Source: Candidatus Sulfopaludibacter sp. SbA3
GTDB lineage: Bacteria; Acidobacteriota; Terriglobia; Bryobacterales; Bryobacteraceae
DNA: 38,122 bases
Direction of reading: 5' to 3'
Assembly: GCA_945893365.1 (NCBI GenBank)
Contig: CAMDED010000069.1
Span: 1 to 38,122 of the forward strand
The notes beneath the pieces are model-generated. The model worked only from the letters and a program-made list of their open reading frames with translations. It searched no databases and had not been told where the DNA came from. A program made the position numbers and the translations under genes. This document shows, in pieces, positions 1-6,892 of the stretch (position 1 is the stretch's first letter; every line of letters begins with the position of its first letter).

Positions 1-411
1 GATCGCGTTGGAGTCCGGTTTGGAAGAAGGATGGGCCGCCGGTCGGTAAGCATGGTGGGCATGACGTTGAGTGCGGTGCTGTTGTTCTGGGGTGCGAGCG
101 GGGTAGGCGTAACCGCAACCGTGATCCTGCTGGCGCTGGCGCTCGGTTGTTGCACGATGGCGGAGGGCCCGTATTGGTCGACGGCGATCGATCTGGGCGG
201 CAATCAGGCGGGCGCGTCGTCCGGAATCATGAATACCGGCGGAAACATCGGCGGGATGCTCGCGCCCGTGATCACGCCGCTCATCGCGATCAGGTTCGGC
301 TGGGCCGGCGGCCTCTACTTCGCAAGTTTTCTCATTCTCTTGGGTGTGGTTACCTGGCTCTGGGTAAATCCGGAGCGCCACGTCGGGCCGGAATCGACGG
401 GGCTGTCCTGA
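1..411 (+). CDS. MFS transporter, C-terminal part (cut by window edge)
   Basis: The reading frame is open from base 1, so this is the 3' end of a longer gene; the ATG at 31 is internal. About 137 residues are visible. They form hydrophobic helices (around VILLALALGCC and LYFASFLILLGVV) with the run SSGIMNTGGNIGGMLAP, which resembles the conserved helix-11 region of anion:cation symporter (ACS) type MFS permeases for sugar acids or sugar phosphates. The product would be an inner-membrane secondary transporter. The substrate cannot be told from this part. The stop at 409-411 faces the antitoxin relic on the other strand 30 bases away; I see no clear terminator there. Confidence 0.8.
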   Translation, partial: DRVGVRFGRRMGRRSVSMVGMTLSAVLLFWGASGVGVTATVILLALALGCCTMAEGPYWSTAIDLGGNQAGASSGIMNTGGNIGGMLAPVITPLIAIRFGWAGGLYFASFLILLGVVTWLWVNPERHVGPESTGLS

Positions 412-440
412 AGTCCCGATCCGGCCTCTGCTCCGGACCG

Positions 441-675
441 TTACCGCTTGGGCTTCGTCCGATGTTCCGCTTCCATCAGGTTTACGAGGATATCGTTTGT
501 CCGCGTCAAGTGACCGGCGCCTTTGGATTTCAGCCAATCAGGGACGCCCGGATCCAGACGCACGCTCACCGCCACCTTCCGGCGGACGCCACGCAGCCGC
601 ACCATGCTCGCCCAACTGGTCTTCGGTCAGTCGTGGGATGTCTCCGAAGTCGATGGTCGAATCGTCTCCCGTCAT
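441..675 (-). pseudogene. BrnA-type antitoxin relic, frameshifted
   Basis: Reading from an ATG at 675, the frame gives MTGDDSTIDFGDIPRLTEDQ and then runs to a stop near 538. The adjacent frame then gives KVAVSVRLDPGVPDWLKSKG followed by TRTNDILVNLMEAE up to the stop at 441. This second part matches the ribbon-helix-helix domain of BrnA antitoxins (typical pattern KV.V..RLD..V..WLK...G..TR.N..L...M). The acidic N-terminus also fits. The two parts are joined by a one-base frameshift near position 600, so no normal full-length product is expected. It lies 38 bases downstream of the BrnT relic in the usual toxin-antitoxin order. A sequencing error would be the alternative to true decay. Confidence 0.65.
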
Positions 676-713
676 CTGTTTTCTTGCGGCGCTACAACGC
701 CTTCCGCTCGCTT

Positions 714-1045
714 TCAGTCCAATGCCTGCTGCTGATCTTTTCGGATTTCATTTGTTTCAGCCCTACGGATCGAGACGATGCGGATCATCTCTTCGCCATG
801 GCGGTCCTCTCTATACGCGCGTACAACCATCAGCACGGCGACGGCTTCGGACGCAATGTAAGCGGCGCGGATCGCATGCCGGCGTTGCTCTCCCGATTCG
901 TCTATGCGGTCAGGACCTACAAGACAAAGTTCGTCAAGGGCCGGCGCCGCCATCTCGAAAGAGATTCCGCCATGCTTACGCTGGTTCCGGCAAGGCCGCC
1001 GCGTGATTCGTCGGGAACGCGAAGGCCAAGTAACCAACGCCATCC
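714..1045 (-). pseudogene. BrnT-type toxin relic with damaged N-terminus
   Basis: The minus-strand frame ending at 714 contains NQRKHGGISFEMAA, the hallmark of BrnT toxins (N.RKHGVSFEEA), then a central part with VAVLMVVRAYRE and the C-terminal EEMIRIVSIRRAETNEIR, which matches the BrnT end (RIISARRAT..E). BrnT is a RelE-fold ribonuclease that BrnA neutralises. The expected start (F.WDE.K..) is missing in this frame; a weak echo, VPDESRGGLAG, lies in a neighbouring frame near 1005-1040. This points to a frameshift or rearrangement at the N-terminus. Upstream sequence in the same frame does not resemble BrnT. Together with the BrnA relic this is a broken brnTA locus. Confidence 0.6.
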
Positions 1046-1086
1046 TGAGACAGGCCGGCGGCCGGCCCGACGCCACGAAACTGAAC

Positions 1087-1305
1087 TCACGGCCGCCGGC
1101 TCCCCCTGCCATCCTCGAGCGGAAACGCCATGCCCGTGTCGCCGTCGCGGCAGAGGTGTACAGCCGGAAAAATGATGCCTCCGTTCGCGCCCTCCCCGCC
1201 GATCGGCGCATTTACCGCCTGCATCGTCTCCACGACGTTCGCCTCGCCGACGGGCGTCCGATGCACCGCGCGTCCATGGCCAGCCCTCGACCTGGAAATC
1301 GACAT
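1087..1305 (-). pseudogene. Internal fragment of a phosphohexomutase (GlmM/ManB type)
   Basis: The minus-strand frame reads HRTPVGEANVVETM, then IGGEGANGGIIFPAVH and LCRDGDTGMAF. These are successive conserved segments of domain 3 in alpha-D-phosphohexomutases (V.RT.VGE.NVVE.M, the sugar-binding GGEG.GG.IFP loop, and the RD...G helix start). Just upstream SISRSRAG may be a shortened echo of the STS(R) segment. Only about 70 residues remain. The active-site serine loop, the metal-binding DGD loop and the C-terminal phosphate-binding domain are all absent. It sits between the PIG-L gene and the BrnT relic. It is best read as a non-functional remnant of a deleted or imported gene. Confidence 0.65.
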
Positions 1306-1334
1306 ACTCGAAGTCCCATAGCGTTGACTCGCAA

Positions 1335-2024
1335 TCACAGAATCTCGCGAGGATGCTTGTTGACCGACTGCAACGCCTCGCAATACCGGACGCCGCAGGT
1401 CGCGCCGCGGTAAGCCGCAATCTTTTCCTTCAATTGCTGCGAGGCGTCGAGCGTGCCGGGCTTGTATTGCTCGTTTCGCACAATCGCCATCACCTTGCCC
1501 AGCCAGTCGATCGCCGCCGGCCACTCGGCGGTCACGTCGACGAAAGTATCGGGCTCGAACCCGATGGTATGCCGGGGCCCGTTGTCGTACGTGTATACCC
1601 GGCTCGGCGGCGCTACCTTCCGGTTCTCGAAAAACTGGCTCGCGGACCGCAGTGCGATATCGCTTAACTGGGAGGCCACTACGTGATCGTCGTGATGATC
1701 GCGCCCCCAGAGCATCAGGGCAACGTCCGGCTGCACGTCCGCGACAACCTCGGCTACCTTCCGTTTCGTCTCGGTCGTGGCGTCGAAATGATGCGACTTG
1801 AAATCAAGGAACCGCATCTCCGCCCCGTAGCTTTTCGCGATGGCCACGCTGCCTTCCAGAAGGTCTTTCTGGCGGTTGCCGATGGGCGCCCAGTTCGAAT
1901 AGTCGCCGATCATCGATAGGATCACGACGCGGTAGTGCTTCCGGATCGCTGAAAGCATGATTCCAGGCACGCCGAACACACAATCGTCGCAGTGCGCGCC
2001 CATCGCTAGCAGGGTTTTTGGCAT
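1335..2024 (-). CDS. PIG-L family deacetylase
   Basis: A 229-residue protein of the LmbE/PIG-L Zn-dependent N-deacetylase family, usual length for small bacterial members. The metal site begins with GAHCDD at residues 9-14 (family consensus AHPDD; Cys replaces Pro), followed by the second part GRDHHDDH at about 107-114. These should supply His11, Asp14 and a later His as zinc ligands. Members remove acetyl groups from N-acetylglucosamine-type sugars or thiols such as bacillithiol precursors; the substrate here is unknown. No signal peptide is visible, so it is probably cytoplasmic. No strong ribosome binding site precedes the ATG. It stands alone, with relics downstream. Confidence 0.85.
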   Translation of the reverse strand: MPKTLLAMGAHCDDCVFGVPGIMLSAIRKHYRVVILSMIGDYSNWAPIGNRQKDLLEGSVAIAKSYGAEMRFLDFKSHHFDATTETKRKVAEVVADVQPDVALMLWGRDHHDDHVVASQLSDIALRSASQFFENRKVAPPSRVYTYDNGPRHTIGFEPDTFVDVTAEWPAAIDWLGKVMAIVRNEQYKPGTLDASQQLKEKIAAYRGATCGVRYCEALQSVNKHPREIL

Positions 2025-2084
2025 ATAGGCAGTCTACTACGCCATCAGGGCGGGCCTCGCACCAGCAATGCGTCATCGGCCCCT

Positions 2085-2114
2085 TTGACATTTTCTGACG
2101 ATCAGATACTCTGA
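2085..2114 (+). promoter_or_regulatory. Promoter and operator of the toxin-antitoxin pair
   Basis: A perfect -35 hexamer TTGACA lies at 2085-2090. The likely -10 area (about 2105-2112) is covered by three alternating half-sites: TCTGA (2094-2098), TCAGA (2102-2106) and TCTGA (2110-2114), each separated by three bases. The first two form a perfect inverted repeat. This layout over the -10 region is what is expected for autorepression by an AbrB-type antitoxin alone or with its toxin. Binding itself is inferred. Confidence 0.55.
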
Positions 2115-2121
2115 AGGTGCT

Positions 2122-2403
2122 ATGGCAAATGAGACAACCGCCAGCTCGTATGTAGGAAGAGTAGGGCAGCGCCGCCAAGTGGTGCTCCCAAAAGCGTTGT
2201 GCGATGAGATCGGACTTGCTGAAGGAGATTTTGTCGAGGTCAGCGCCAAAGGCGGCCTAATGCTCGTGAAGCCCAAGCGCCTGGTAGACACGGATGACAC
2301 GTTGACGCCCGCGGAAGCCAAGAAAGTGCGTAGTGCGATGAAGCAAGTGAGGGAAGGCAAGGCCCGCCCGTGGAGTACCGTGAAACGTGAGCTGGACCTG
2401 TAA
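2122..2403 (+). CDS. AbrB/MazE-family antitoxin
   Basis: A 93-residue protein with an N-terminal swapped-hairpin AbrB DNA-binding domain at about residues 9-50 (VGQRRQVVLPKALCDEIGL, then EGDFVEVSAKGGLMLVKPKR). The C-terminal tail (TPAEAKKVRSAMKQVREGK) probably wraps the toxin. An AAGG sequence five bases before the ATG serves as ribosome binding site. Its 3' end overlaps the toxin start by 17 bases, a common arrangement that keeps the antitoxin translated first. It probably represses its own promoter through the half-sites at 2094-2114. Confidence 0.88.
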   Translation: MANETTASSYVGRVGQRRQVVLPKALCDEIGLAEGDFVEVSAKGGLMLVKPKRLVDTDDTLTPAEAKKVRSAMKQVREGKARPWSTVKRELDL

Positions 2404-2653
2404 TGTCGCACCCGATGCCGAAGGCGACCTGAAAGAATTGTCGCGGGACGCGCAGGAGCGAGTGGCACGCACGCTTTCCAGTATGGAAGCCGATCCGTTT
2501 CAGGGTGACGTGAAAGCGCTCAAGGGCAAGGATTGGAAGGGGTTCCTCCGCCGCCGGCTTGGATCGTACCGAATCATTTTCACGGTGGACCAGAAACGCA
2601 AAACGGTGACGGTGTTTCGCATCCTGCTTCGTTCCGAGAAGACCTACCGCTAG
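2387..2653 (+). CDS. RelE/ParE-family toxin
   Basis: An 88-residue RelE-superfamily protein starting at GTG 2387 inside the antitoxin gene. Conserved features are the helical start (APDAEGDLKELSRDAQERV), the strand LKGKDWKGFLRRRLGSYRIIF and a C-terminal VTVFRILLRSEKTYR. The pattern L..G..R.R.G.YRI.F is the core of RelE-like ribosome-dependent mRNA interferases. The closing R...Y..R matches the region with catalytic residues in this family. It is paired with the AbrB-type antitoxin just upstream. Complete length and intact frame suggest a functional pair, unlike the broken BrnTA locus 1 kb away. Confidence 0.85.
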   Translation: MSWTCNVAPDAEGDLKELSRDAQERVARTLSSMEADPFQGDVKALKGKDWKGFLRRRLGSYRIIFTVDQKRKTVTVFRILLRSEKTYR

Positions 2654-3019
2654 GTTTCCGGAAATACCAGGCAGTCGCACTTTTGCGGTCGACGCCCCGT
2701 GCGGACTGCTGCGCTATAGCATGAATGTCTGGATTAGCTTGCCTGCGTTTTTGGAGAAGACGCGACTATGGACCAAGCATGGTTTGAGATGGAAGAGTTG
2801 CGGAAGCGAAGGCTTGATACCGCCGTCTGGATTCCTCTTCGGGCAAGGCAACGGGAATCGAGCGGGAAGCGGGGCGGGGCGACACCACTCTCGCCGGGCG
2901 ATTAAGGGACTCGGCGCTGACCTCGCCCGTAACACCTGACGCAGACGCACTCGCGATTCGATTGAGGCCACTCAGCGCCTCACAGTCAGGGGAACACGTG
3001 AACCAACGTTGGAAACAGA
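2654..3019. other. Gene-poor interval with one doubtful small ORF
   Basis: No recognised gene or RNA lies in this 366-base stretch. On the plus strand, ATG 2768 to stop 2905 encodes 45 residues (MDQAWFEMEELRKRRLDTAV and a basic tail), preceded by GGAGAAG about 11 bases upstream. It matches no family I know, so it may be a small protein, the start of a deleted gene, or chance. The convergent arrangement of the toxin gene and the membrane-protein gene suggests terminators here, but I see no clear hairpin with a T run. Confidence 0.35.
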
Positions 3020-3619
3020 CTACACCTCATCCTGAAGCGATGCCAGGATCTGCTCCAGCCGCATTCTCCGGGGAGCGAGAGTTCGCCGATACCTCCACCA
3101 TTGGACTGCCGCATTCACACCTATCGCCAGAGCGCAAAGAAGCGCGAAGCTCAACGCCGCCCGGGCGTTCATCTTCCCTGAGGCGATGAGTTGACTCACC
3201 GGGAAGGCGAGCAGCGGCACGATAATCCAGGCAAAGGTGAGCATGAGGCGGGCGTCCCGGATTTCGCCGTTCACGTTGTCCAGACCCGTCCGGGCCGCCT
3301 CTCGAACCGTCATGCCGGCCGACTTGAGCGCCTGCCTGCGCGCTCTTCGCCGCCGCATCAGCAGCGCTAAGGCGAACGTGACGAATGCTTGAAGTCCAAT
3401 GGCTGGCAGCGCCTCGTTCCAAGCCAGCGGACGCCGGAAAAGGAGCATGCCCAAGGTGATCGCTAACGCCACAACCGCATTGACGGCGCATATGGAAATG
3501 ACGATGTTTCCCCTGCGCTCGGAACGCGTTAGGGCGCCGATGAAGCTGTCCAGCTCGCTCTTGAGCGCGGCTGCCGGGCTGGTTGCCCGCCACGCATCCT
3601 GATATTCTTCCAGGCTCAT
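3020..3619 (-). CDS. Membrane protein coupled to an ECF sigma factor
   Basis: A 199-residue protein with a soluble N-terminus (about 35 residues), two hydrophobic helices near residues 38-60 and 70-88, a basic loop (MRRRRARRQALKSAG), a cytoplasmic segment, and two more helices near 128-145 and 153-170, then a basic tail. No zinc-binding H..C..C anti-sigma motif is visible. Its ATG overlaps the sigma-factor stop by four bases (ATGA at 3616-3619), so the two are translationally coupled. In Acidobacteriota such small membrane proteins often follow ECF genes and may regulate them; that role is inferred from position only. Confidence 0.75.
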   Translation of the reverse strand: MSLEEYQDAWRATSPAAALKSELDSFIGALTRSERRGNIVISICAVNAVVALAITLGMLLFRRPLAWNEALPAIGLQAFVTFALALLMRRRRARRQALKSAGMTVREAARTGLDNVNGEIRDARLMLTFAWIIVPLLAFPVSQLIASGKMNARAALSFALLCALAIGVNAAVQWWRYRRTLAPRRMRLEQILASLQDEV

Positions 3620-4158
3620 TTTACGTTCCCCTTTCCTTCGTGTTCCATTTGCCGCAACTGTTCCGCCAAGCGCTTCCTCACGCGATTCAGCTTGACGCCG
3701 ACATTGTTTTCCGTGATCCCGAGGACCTCGGCGATTTCGCGATAGCTCAGGGCGTCCAGATGCAGCAACGCCAGTGACCGGTCGGCGTCGGGCAATGTGG
3801 CGAGCGCCGCATAAAGCTTCTCGACGAGGCGTTCGCGGTCGCCGGAACCTTCCCGCTGTGCGTTCGGAGCGGCGGGTAATCGAGTTGCTTGTTCGCCCAA
3901 CTCAACATGACGCTGCAGGTAGCGCGCCCTGTTGCGGGTCCAATTCATGGCGCAGTTGAGAGCGACACGGTAGATGAACGTCGATGGCTTGGCCTGGGCG
4001 CGATACAGAGGCACGGCATGCCATAGAGCGATGAGCAGGTCCTGGTGAAGGTCCTCGTGTTCGCCGAAGGGCGCATAGGCGCGTGCTATCTTCCGGAGAA
4101 TCGCATCGTAGGTCCGGATCCATTCGAGAAATGCGTCGTTCTGCCGTTTGCGGATCAC
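3616..4158 (-). CDS. ECF-type RNA polymerase sigma factor
   Basis: A 180-residue sigma-70 family protein with only regions 2 and 4. Region 2 is at about residues 8-75 (DLHQDLLIALWHAVPLYR, then STFIYRVALNCAMNW, the -10 recognition helix). Region 4 is at about 115-170 (LATLPDADRSLALLHLDALS, then YREIAEVLGITENNVGVKLN, a helix-turn-helix). The start is GTG 4158, right after AAGGA. The downstream membrane protein overlaps its stop. A 48-base hairpin occupies the leader at 4166-4213. The signal it answers to cannot be deduced. Confidence 0.9.
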   Translation of the reverse strand: MIRKRQNDAFLEWIRTYDAILRKIARAYAPFGEHEDLHQDLLIALWHAVPLYRAQAKPSTFIYRVALNCAMNWTRNRARYLQRHVELGEQATRLPAAPNAQREGSGDRERLVEKLYAALATLPDADRSLALLHLDALSYREIAEVLGITENNVGVKLNRVRKRLAEQLRQMEHEGKGNVK

Positions 4159-4165
4159 TTTCCTT

Positions 4166-4213
4166 GCGACTCCATAAGACTTGAACCCGCAGGCCGGGAT
4201 TTCTTACAGTCGC
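4166..4213 (-). promoter_or_regulatory. Stable hairpin in the sigma-factor leader
   Basis: Reading the minus strand, GCGACT (4213-4208) pairs with AGTCGC (4171-4166), GTAAGA with TCTTAT including one G-U pair, and AA(T)CCCG with CGGGTT around a five-base loop; small bulges separate the stems. One pair is G-U as minus-strand RNA but A-C on the other strand, so the fold suits minus-strand RNA. It ends immediately before the AAGGA ribosome binding site of the sigma gene. It could control sigma translation or stop selB transcripts. It contains GGTTCAAGTC like a tRNA T-loop, but no cloverleaf forms. Confidence 0.45.
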
Positions 4214-4273
4214 GCTCGGGAGGCTGGTCAGTTTACCGCTCGAAGGCGGCACTCGTCACTGCATGCATGCTCT

Positions 4274-6118
4274 CTACAGCACCAGCCTATCGTCTCCGTC
4301 CCGCCGCGTGACCTTCTCGCGGTCAAGATACTCAAGCAGCGGAATGGCGTACTTTCTCGATATCCCGGTCCAGTCCTTGAAGGTCGTAACGTTCAAGCGC
4401 TCGCCGCGATGGCTCTCGAACAGGCCGCGCAGTTTCGAGATCGCCGAACCGTGAAATACCAGATCGACGCTGACGCGCACGAGCCGCTTCTCGCGAATCA
4501 GCATCTGCAGCAAACTCCGGGCTCTCGCCGTCTCCACCCCCGATTTCGCCAGGACCTCCTCGACCCCGGGCGCCGCGAGTCCGGCCTCCTCGAAGGCCTT
4601 CTCAATTGCGCCGCGCGCCGCCTCCTCGTCCTGCTTGAGCGCCGTGCGATGGGTGGTGAAACGAACCGTATCGCCTTCGGCTGTGAGTTCCTTCCGGTCA
4701 GCCAGAAGCGCGTCGAACACCATCGCGGGACAGTCGGCAAGGTCCTTCCCTCGCAAGTCCTGCCTCGCAATTCCCGGAAGCAATGGATTGCTTTTGTGGA
4801 AGTCGCGCACGCGCCCAACGATGCGCTGCCGCGCTGCCTGGAACCACTCCGCGTCGACCAGCCACCGCCCGGCCCGCCGCGCGCTCTTGGCCGCGGCTTC
4901 GATCTCACTTTCAGCGCGGCCCAGTCTCGCAGCCAGCTCCGTTGCGCTTGCGCCGAACTTCGACTCGCGGATAAGCAGGGCAACGCGGTCGTCTAAGCTG
5001 CCCTTGGAGAGGATGTCCAGACGCGCGGCGTCAAGCCGCCGGGGAGGAGCGCCATCGATCACCGCGCCACCGCCGATCGTGACGACAGGCGAGAACATCC
5101 TGATAATGAAGCGGTCGCCTGGAAGCAGCAGCGTGGGCTCGCGCAGCACGAGACGCGCAAAGTTTTCCGATCCCGGCTTCAGCGCGCCGGAGCCGGCAGG
5201 CAGGCGGATTTCGGCTTCGATCTCCGCCGCTCCGGCGTGAAAATGGACGGGTGCCCGGTGCTTGAGCGGCCTCGCGGAAGCGAGCAGCTCAAGCGAAACG
5301 TCGATGCGAACGGTGTCGCGGAAGCGGCCAGGCTCCGCAAGCACCATTCCCCGGGTAAGCTCCGAAGTTTCAACATCCGCCAGATTGAGCGCTGTACGCT
5401 GTCCGGCGAGCGCGCGTTCAGCCGGCGCTCCGTAGACCTGAATCCCGCGCACACGGAGCTTTCGGCCCGCCGGGTGAACCTGCACCTCCTGTTCCTTCGT
5501 CACCGATCCGGAAATCAACGTGCCCGTGACCACCGTACCGAAGCCTTTCATAGAAAACGCCCGGTCGATCGGCAGCCGGAACGGCTGCTGACCGCCCTTC
5601 TTCGGCACTTCGCCCGCCACCCGTTCAAGCGCGGAACGGAGTTCATCGAGCCCCGCGCCCGTCGTCGAACTGACCGCTACCACTGGCGCTCCGTCAAGGA
5701 ACGATCCTTTGACAAACTCGTCGACTTCCAGGCGAACCAGCTCGAGAATATCGCTGTCCACCAGATCCGCCTTGGTCAGCACGACGATGCCGCGGGGAAT
5801 TGCCAGCAAACGGCAGATCTCGAAATGCTCGCGCGTCTGCGGCTTGATCGATTCATCCGCGGCGACGACGAAGAGCACCAGGTCAATGCCCCCCACGCCA
5901 GCGAGCATGTTCTTCACAAAACGCTCATGGCCCGGAACGTCGATGAACCCGACTCTGAGAGAAGGCGTCAGCTGCAGATGCGCAAAACCGATGTCGATGG
6001 TGATGCCCCTGCGCTTCTCTTCTTCAAGCCGGTCCGCGTCGATTCCCGTGAGCGCCTTCACGAGCGCCGTCTTTCCGTGATCGATGTGTCCCGCCGTGCC
6101 CGCGATCACTTCCTTCAC
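4274..6118 (-). CDS. selB: Selenocysteine-specific translation elongation factor SelB
   Basis: A 614-residue protein, the usual SelB length. The N-terminal GTPase domain has [19 protein letters not shown] (P-loop), [10 protein letters not shown] (switch 1), [12 protein letters not shown] (G3) and LTKADLV (G4). EF-Tu-like domains 2 and 3 follow, then C-terminal winged-helix domains that bind the SECIS RNA (ends near [20 protein letters not shown]). It delivers Sec-tRNA to UGA codons. The GTG at 6118 is chosen because it overlaps the SDR stop as GTGA and has GGAAG five bases upstream; GTG 6130 is the alternative. Neither selA, selD nor tRNA-Sec is seen in this window, so they must lie elsewhere. 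Confidence 0.93.
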   Translation of the reverse strand: MKEVIAGTAGHIDHGKTALVKALTGIDADRLEEEKRRGITIDIGFAHLQLTPSLRVGFIDVPGHERFVKNMLAGVGGIDLVLFVVAADESIKPQTREHFEICRLLAIPRGIVVLTKADLVDSDILELVRLEVDEFVKGSFLDGAPVVAVSSTTGAGLDELRSALERVAGEVPKKGGQQPFRLPIDRAFSMKGFGTVVTGTLISGSVTKEQEVQVHPAGRKLRVRGIQVYGAPAERALAGQRTALNLADVETSELTRGMVLAEPGRFRDTVRIDVSLELLASARPLKHRAPVHFHAGAAEIEAEIRLPAGSGALKPGSENFARLVLREPTLLLPGDRFIIRMFSPVVTIGGGAVIDGAPPRRLDAARLDILSKGSLDDRVALLIRESKFGASATELAARLGRAESEIEAAAKSARRAGRWLVDAEWFQAARQRIVGRVRDFHKSNPLLPGIARQDLRGKDLADCPAMVFDALLADRKELTAEGDTVRFTTHRTALKQDEEAARGAIEKAFEEAGLAAPGVEEVLAKSGVETARARSLLQMLIREKRLVRVSVDLVFHGSAISKLRGLFESHRGERLNVTTFKDWTGISRKYAIPLLEYLDREKVTRRDGDDRLVL

Positions 6119-6870
6119 TTCAGCTTCCACGCTCCGGAGGAAAACTCGGCCGTCTCCTCGCTCCAGGTCCCGAACTTCGAGGCCATCTGCCCGCCATCCA
6201 CCAGCAACGCGGCTCCCGTGATGAACGAGGCCAGATCCGAGGCCAGGAATGCGATCGCCGCGCCCACCTCATGCGCTTCCCCGCCCCGCCCGAGTGGAAT
6301 GTCGCGGAAATAATCCTTGAGTACCTCGGGACTTGAAAAATGCCGCTCCGTCAGGCGCGTTCGGATCAATCCGGGGCAAACCGCGTTGACGCGAATGCCG
6401 TACGGTCCCAATTCGTTCGCCGCTGTGTGCAGAATTCCGAGAACGCCGGCCTTGCTCGCGTTGTAAGCGGCAAGACGCGCCTCCCCATCGTAGGAATTAG
6501 TCGACGCCGTGATGACGATAGCACCGGCCCGGCGGGGCTTCATCAACAAGGCCGCGGCTTGCACCGTTTCGAAAACGCCCGTCAAGTTTAGAGCGATGGT
6601 TCGATCCCACTGCGCTCGGGAGGTGTCCGTTAACCCGGCTTCGGTGCCGGTTCCCGCGTTGGCTACAACGATATCTGGTGGGCCGCATTGAGCAAACGCA
6701 CGGTCGATCGACGCGCGGTCCGTCACATCTACCATAAAATCGGCGTCCGCATCGATGTCGAACACCCGGACCCGCGCTCCGCCCGCGCGCAACGCTTCGG
6801 CAGCCGCGCGTCCAATCCCATGCGCGCCGCCTGTCACCACGGCGGTCTTGCCCGCAAAGTCCAACGGCAT
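6115..6870 (-). CDS. SDR-family NAD(P)-dependent oxidoreductase
   Basis: A 251-residue classical short-chain dehydrogenase. It has the cofactor motif TGGAHGIG near residue 12, a central VANAG, catalytic Ser in ITASTNSYDG and the YNASK active site, and the C-terminal FITGAALLVDGG typical of FabG-like enzymes. The last ~20 residues (SKFGTWSEETAEF...) extend beyond the usual end. The substrate is unknown. ATG 6870 is chosen because the Rossmann fold begins right after it; longer upstream reading would add non-homologous sequence. It is co-transcribed with selB (GTGA overlap), and the start lies only 22 bases from the divergent FG-GAP gene. Confidence 0.88.
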   Translation of the reverse strand: MPLDFAGKTAVVTGGAHGIGRAAAEALRAGGARVRVFDIDADADFMVDVTDRASIDRAFAQCGPPDIVVANAGTGTEAGLTDTSRAQWDRTIALNLTGVFETVQAAALLMKPRRAGAIVITASTNSYDGEARLAAYNASKAGVLGILHTAANELGPYGIRVNAVCPGLIRTRLTERHFSSPEVLKDYFRDIPLGRGGEAHEVGAAIAFLASDLASFITGAALLVDGGQMASKFGTWSEETAEFSSGAWKLK

Positions 6871-6892
6871 CTGACCACTATACTGGAAGAGC
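6871..6892 (-). promoter_or_regulatory. Possible leaderless promoter of the SDR-selB operon
   Basis: Only 22 bases separate the divergent start codons at 6870 and 6893. On the minus strand a TATAGT hexamer (6882-6877) lies six bases before the SDR ATG. That is the spacing at which transcription would begin at the start codon itself. No Shine-Dalgarno sequence precedes this ATG, whereas the plus-strand gene has GGAAGAG before its ATG. The -35 region is poor. This is a structural inference only. Confidence 0.3.

Noticed and set aside
538-540. In-frame TGA in the BrnA relic as a selenocysteine codon, given selB nearby
   Set aside because: The family similarity continues in a different frame, so this is a frameshift, not read-through of UGA.
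4159-4273. tRNA-Sec gene between selB and the sigma gene
   Set aside because: A T-loop-like GGTTCAAGTC and about 95 bases of possible length drew attention, but no anticodon arm with TCA, no proper acceptor stem and no CCA end can be formed.
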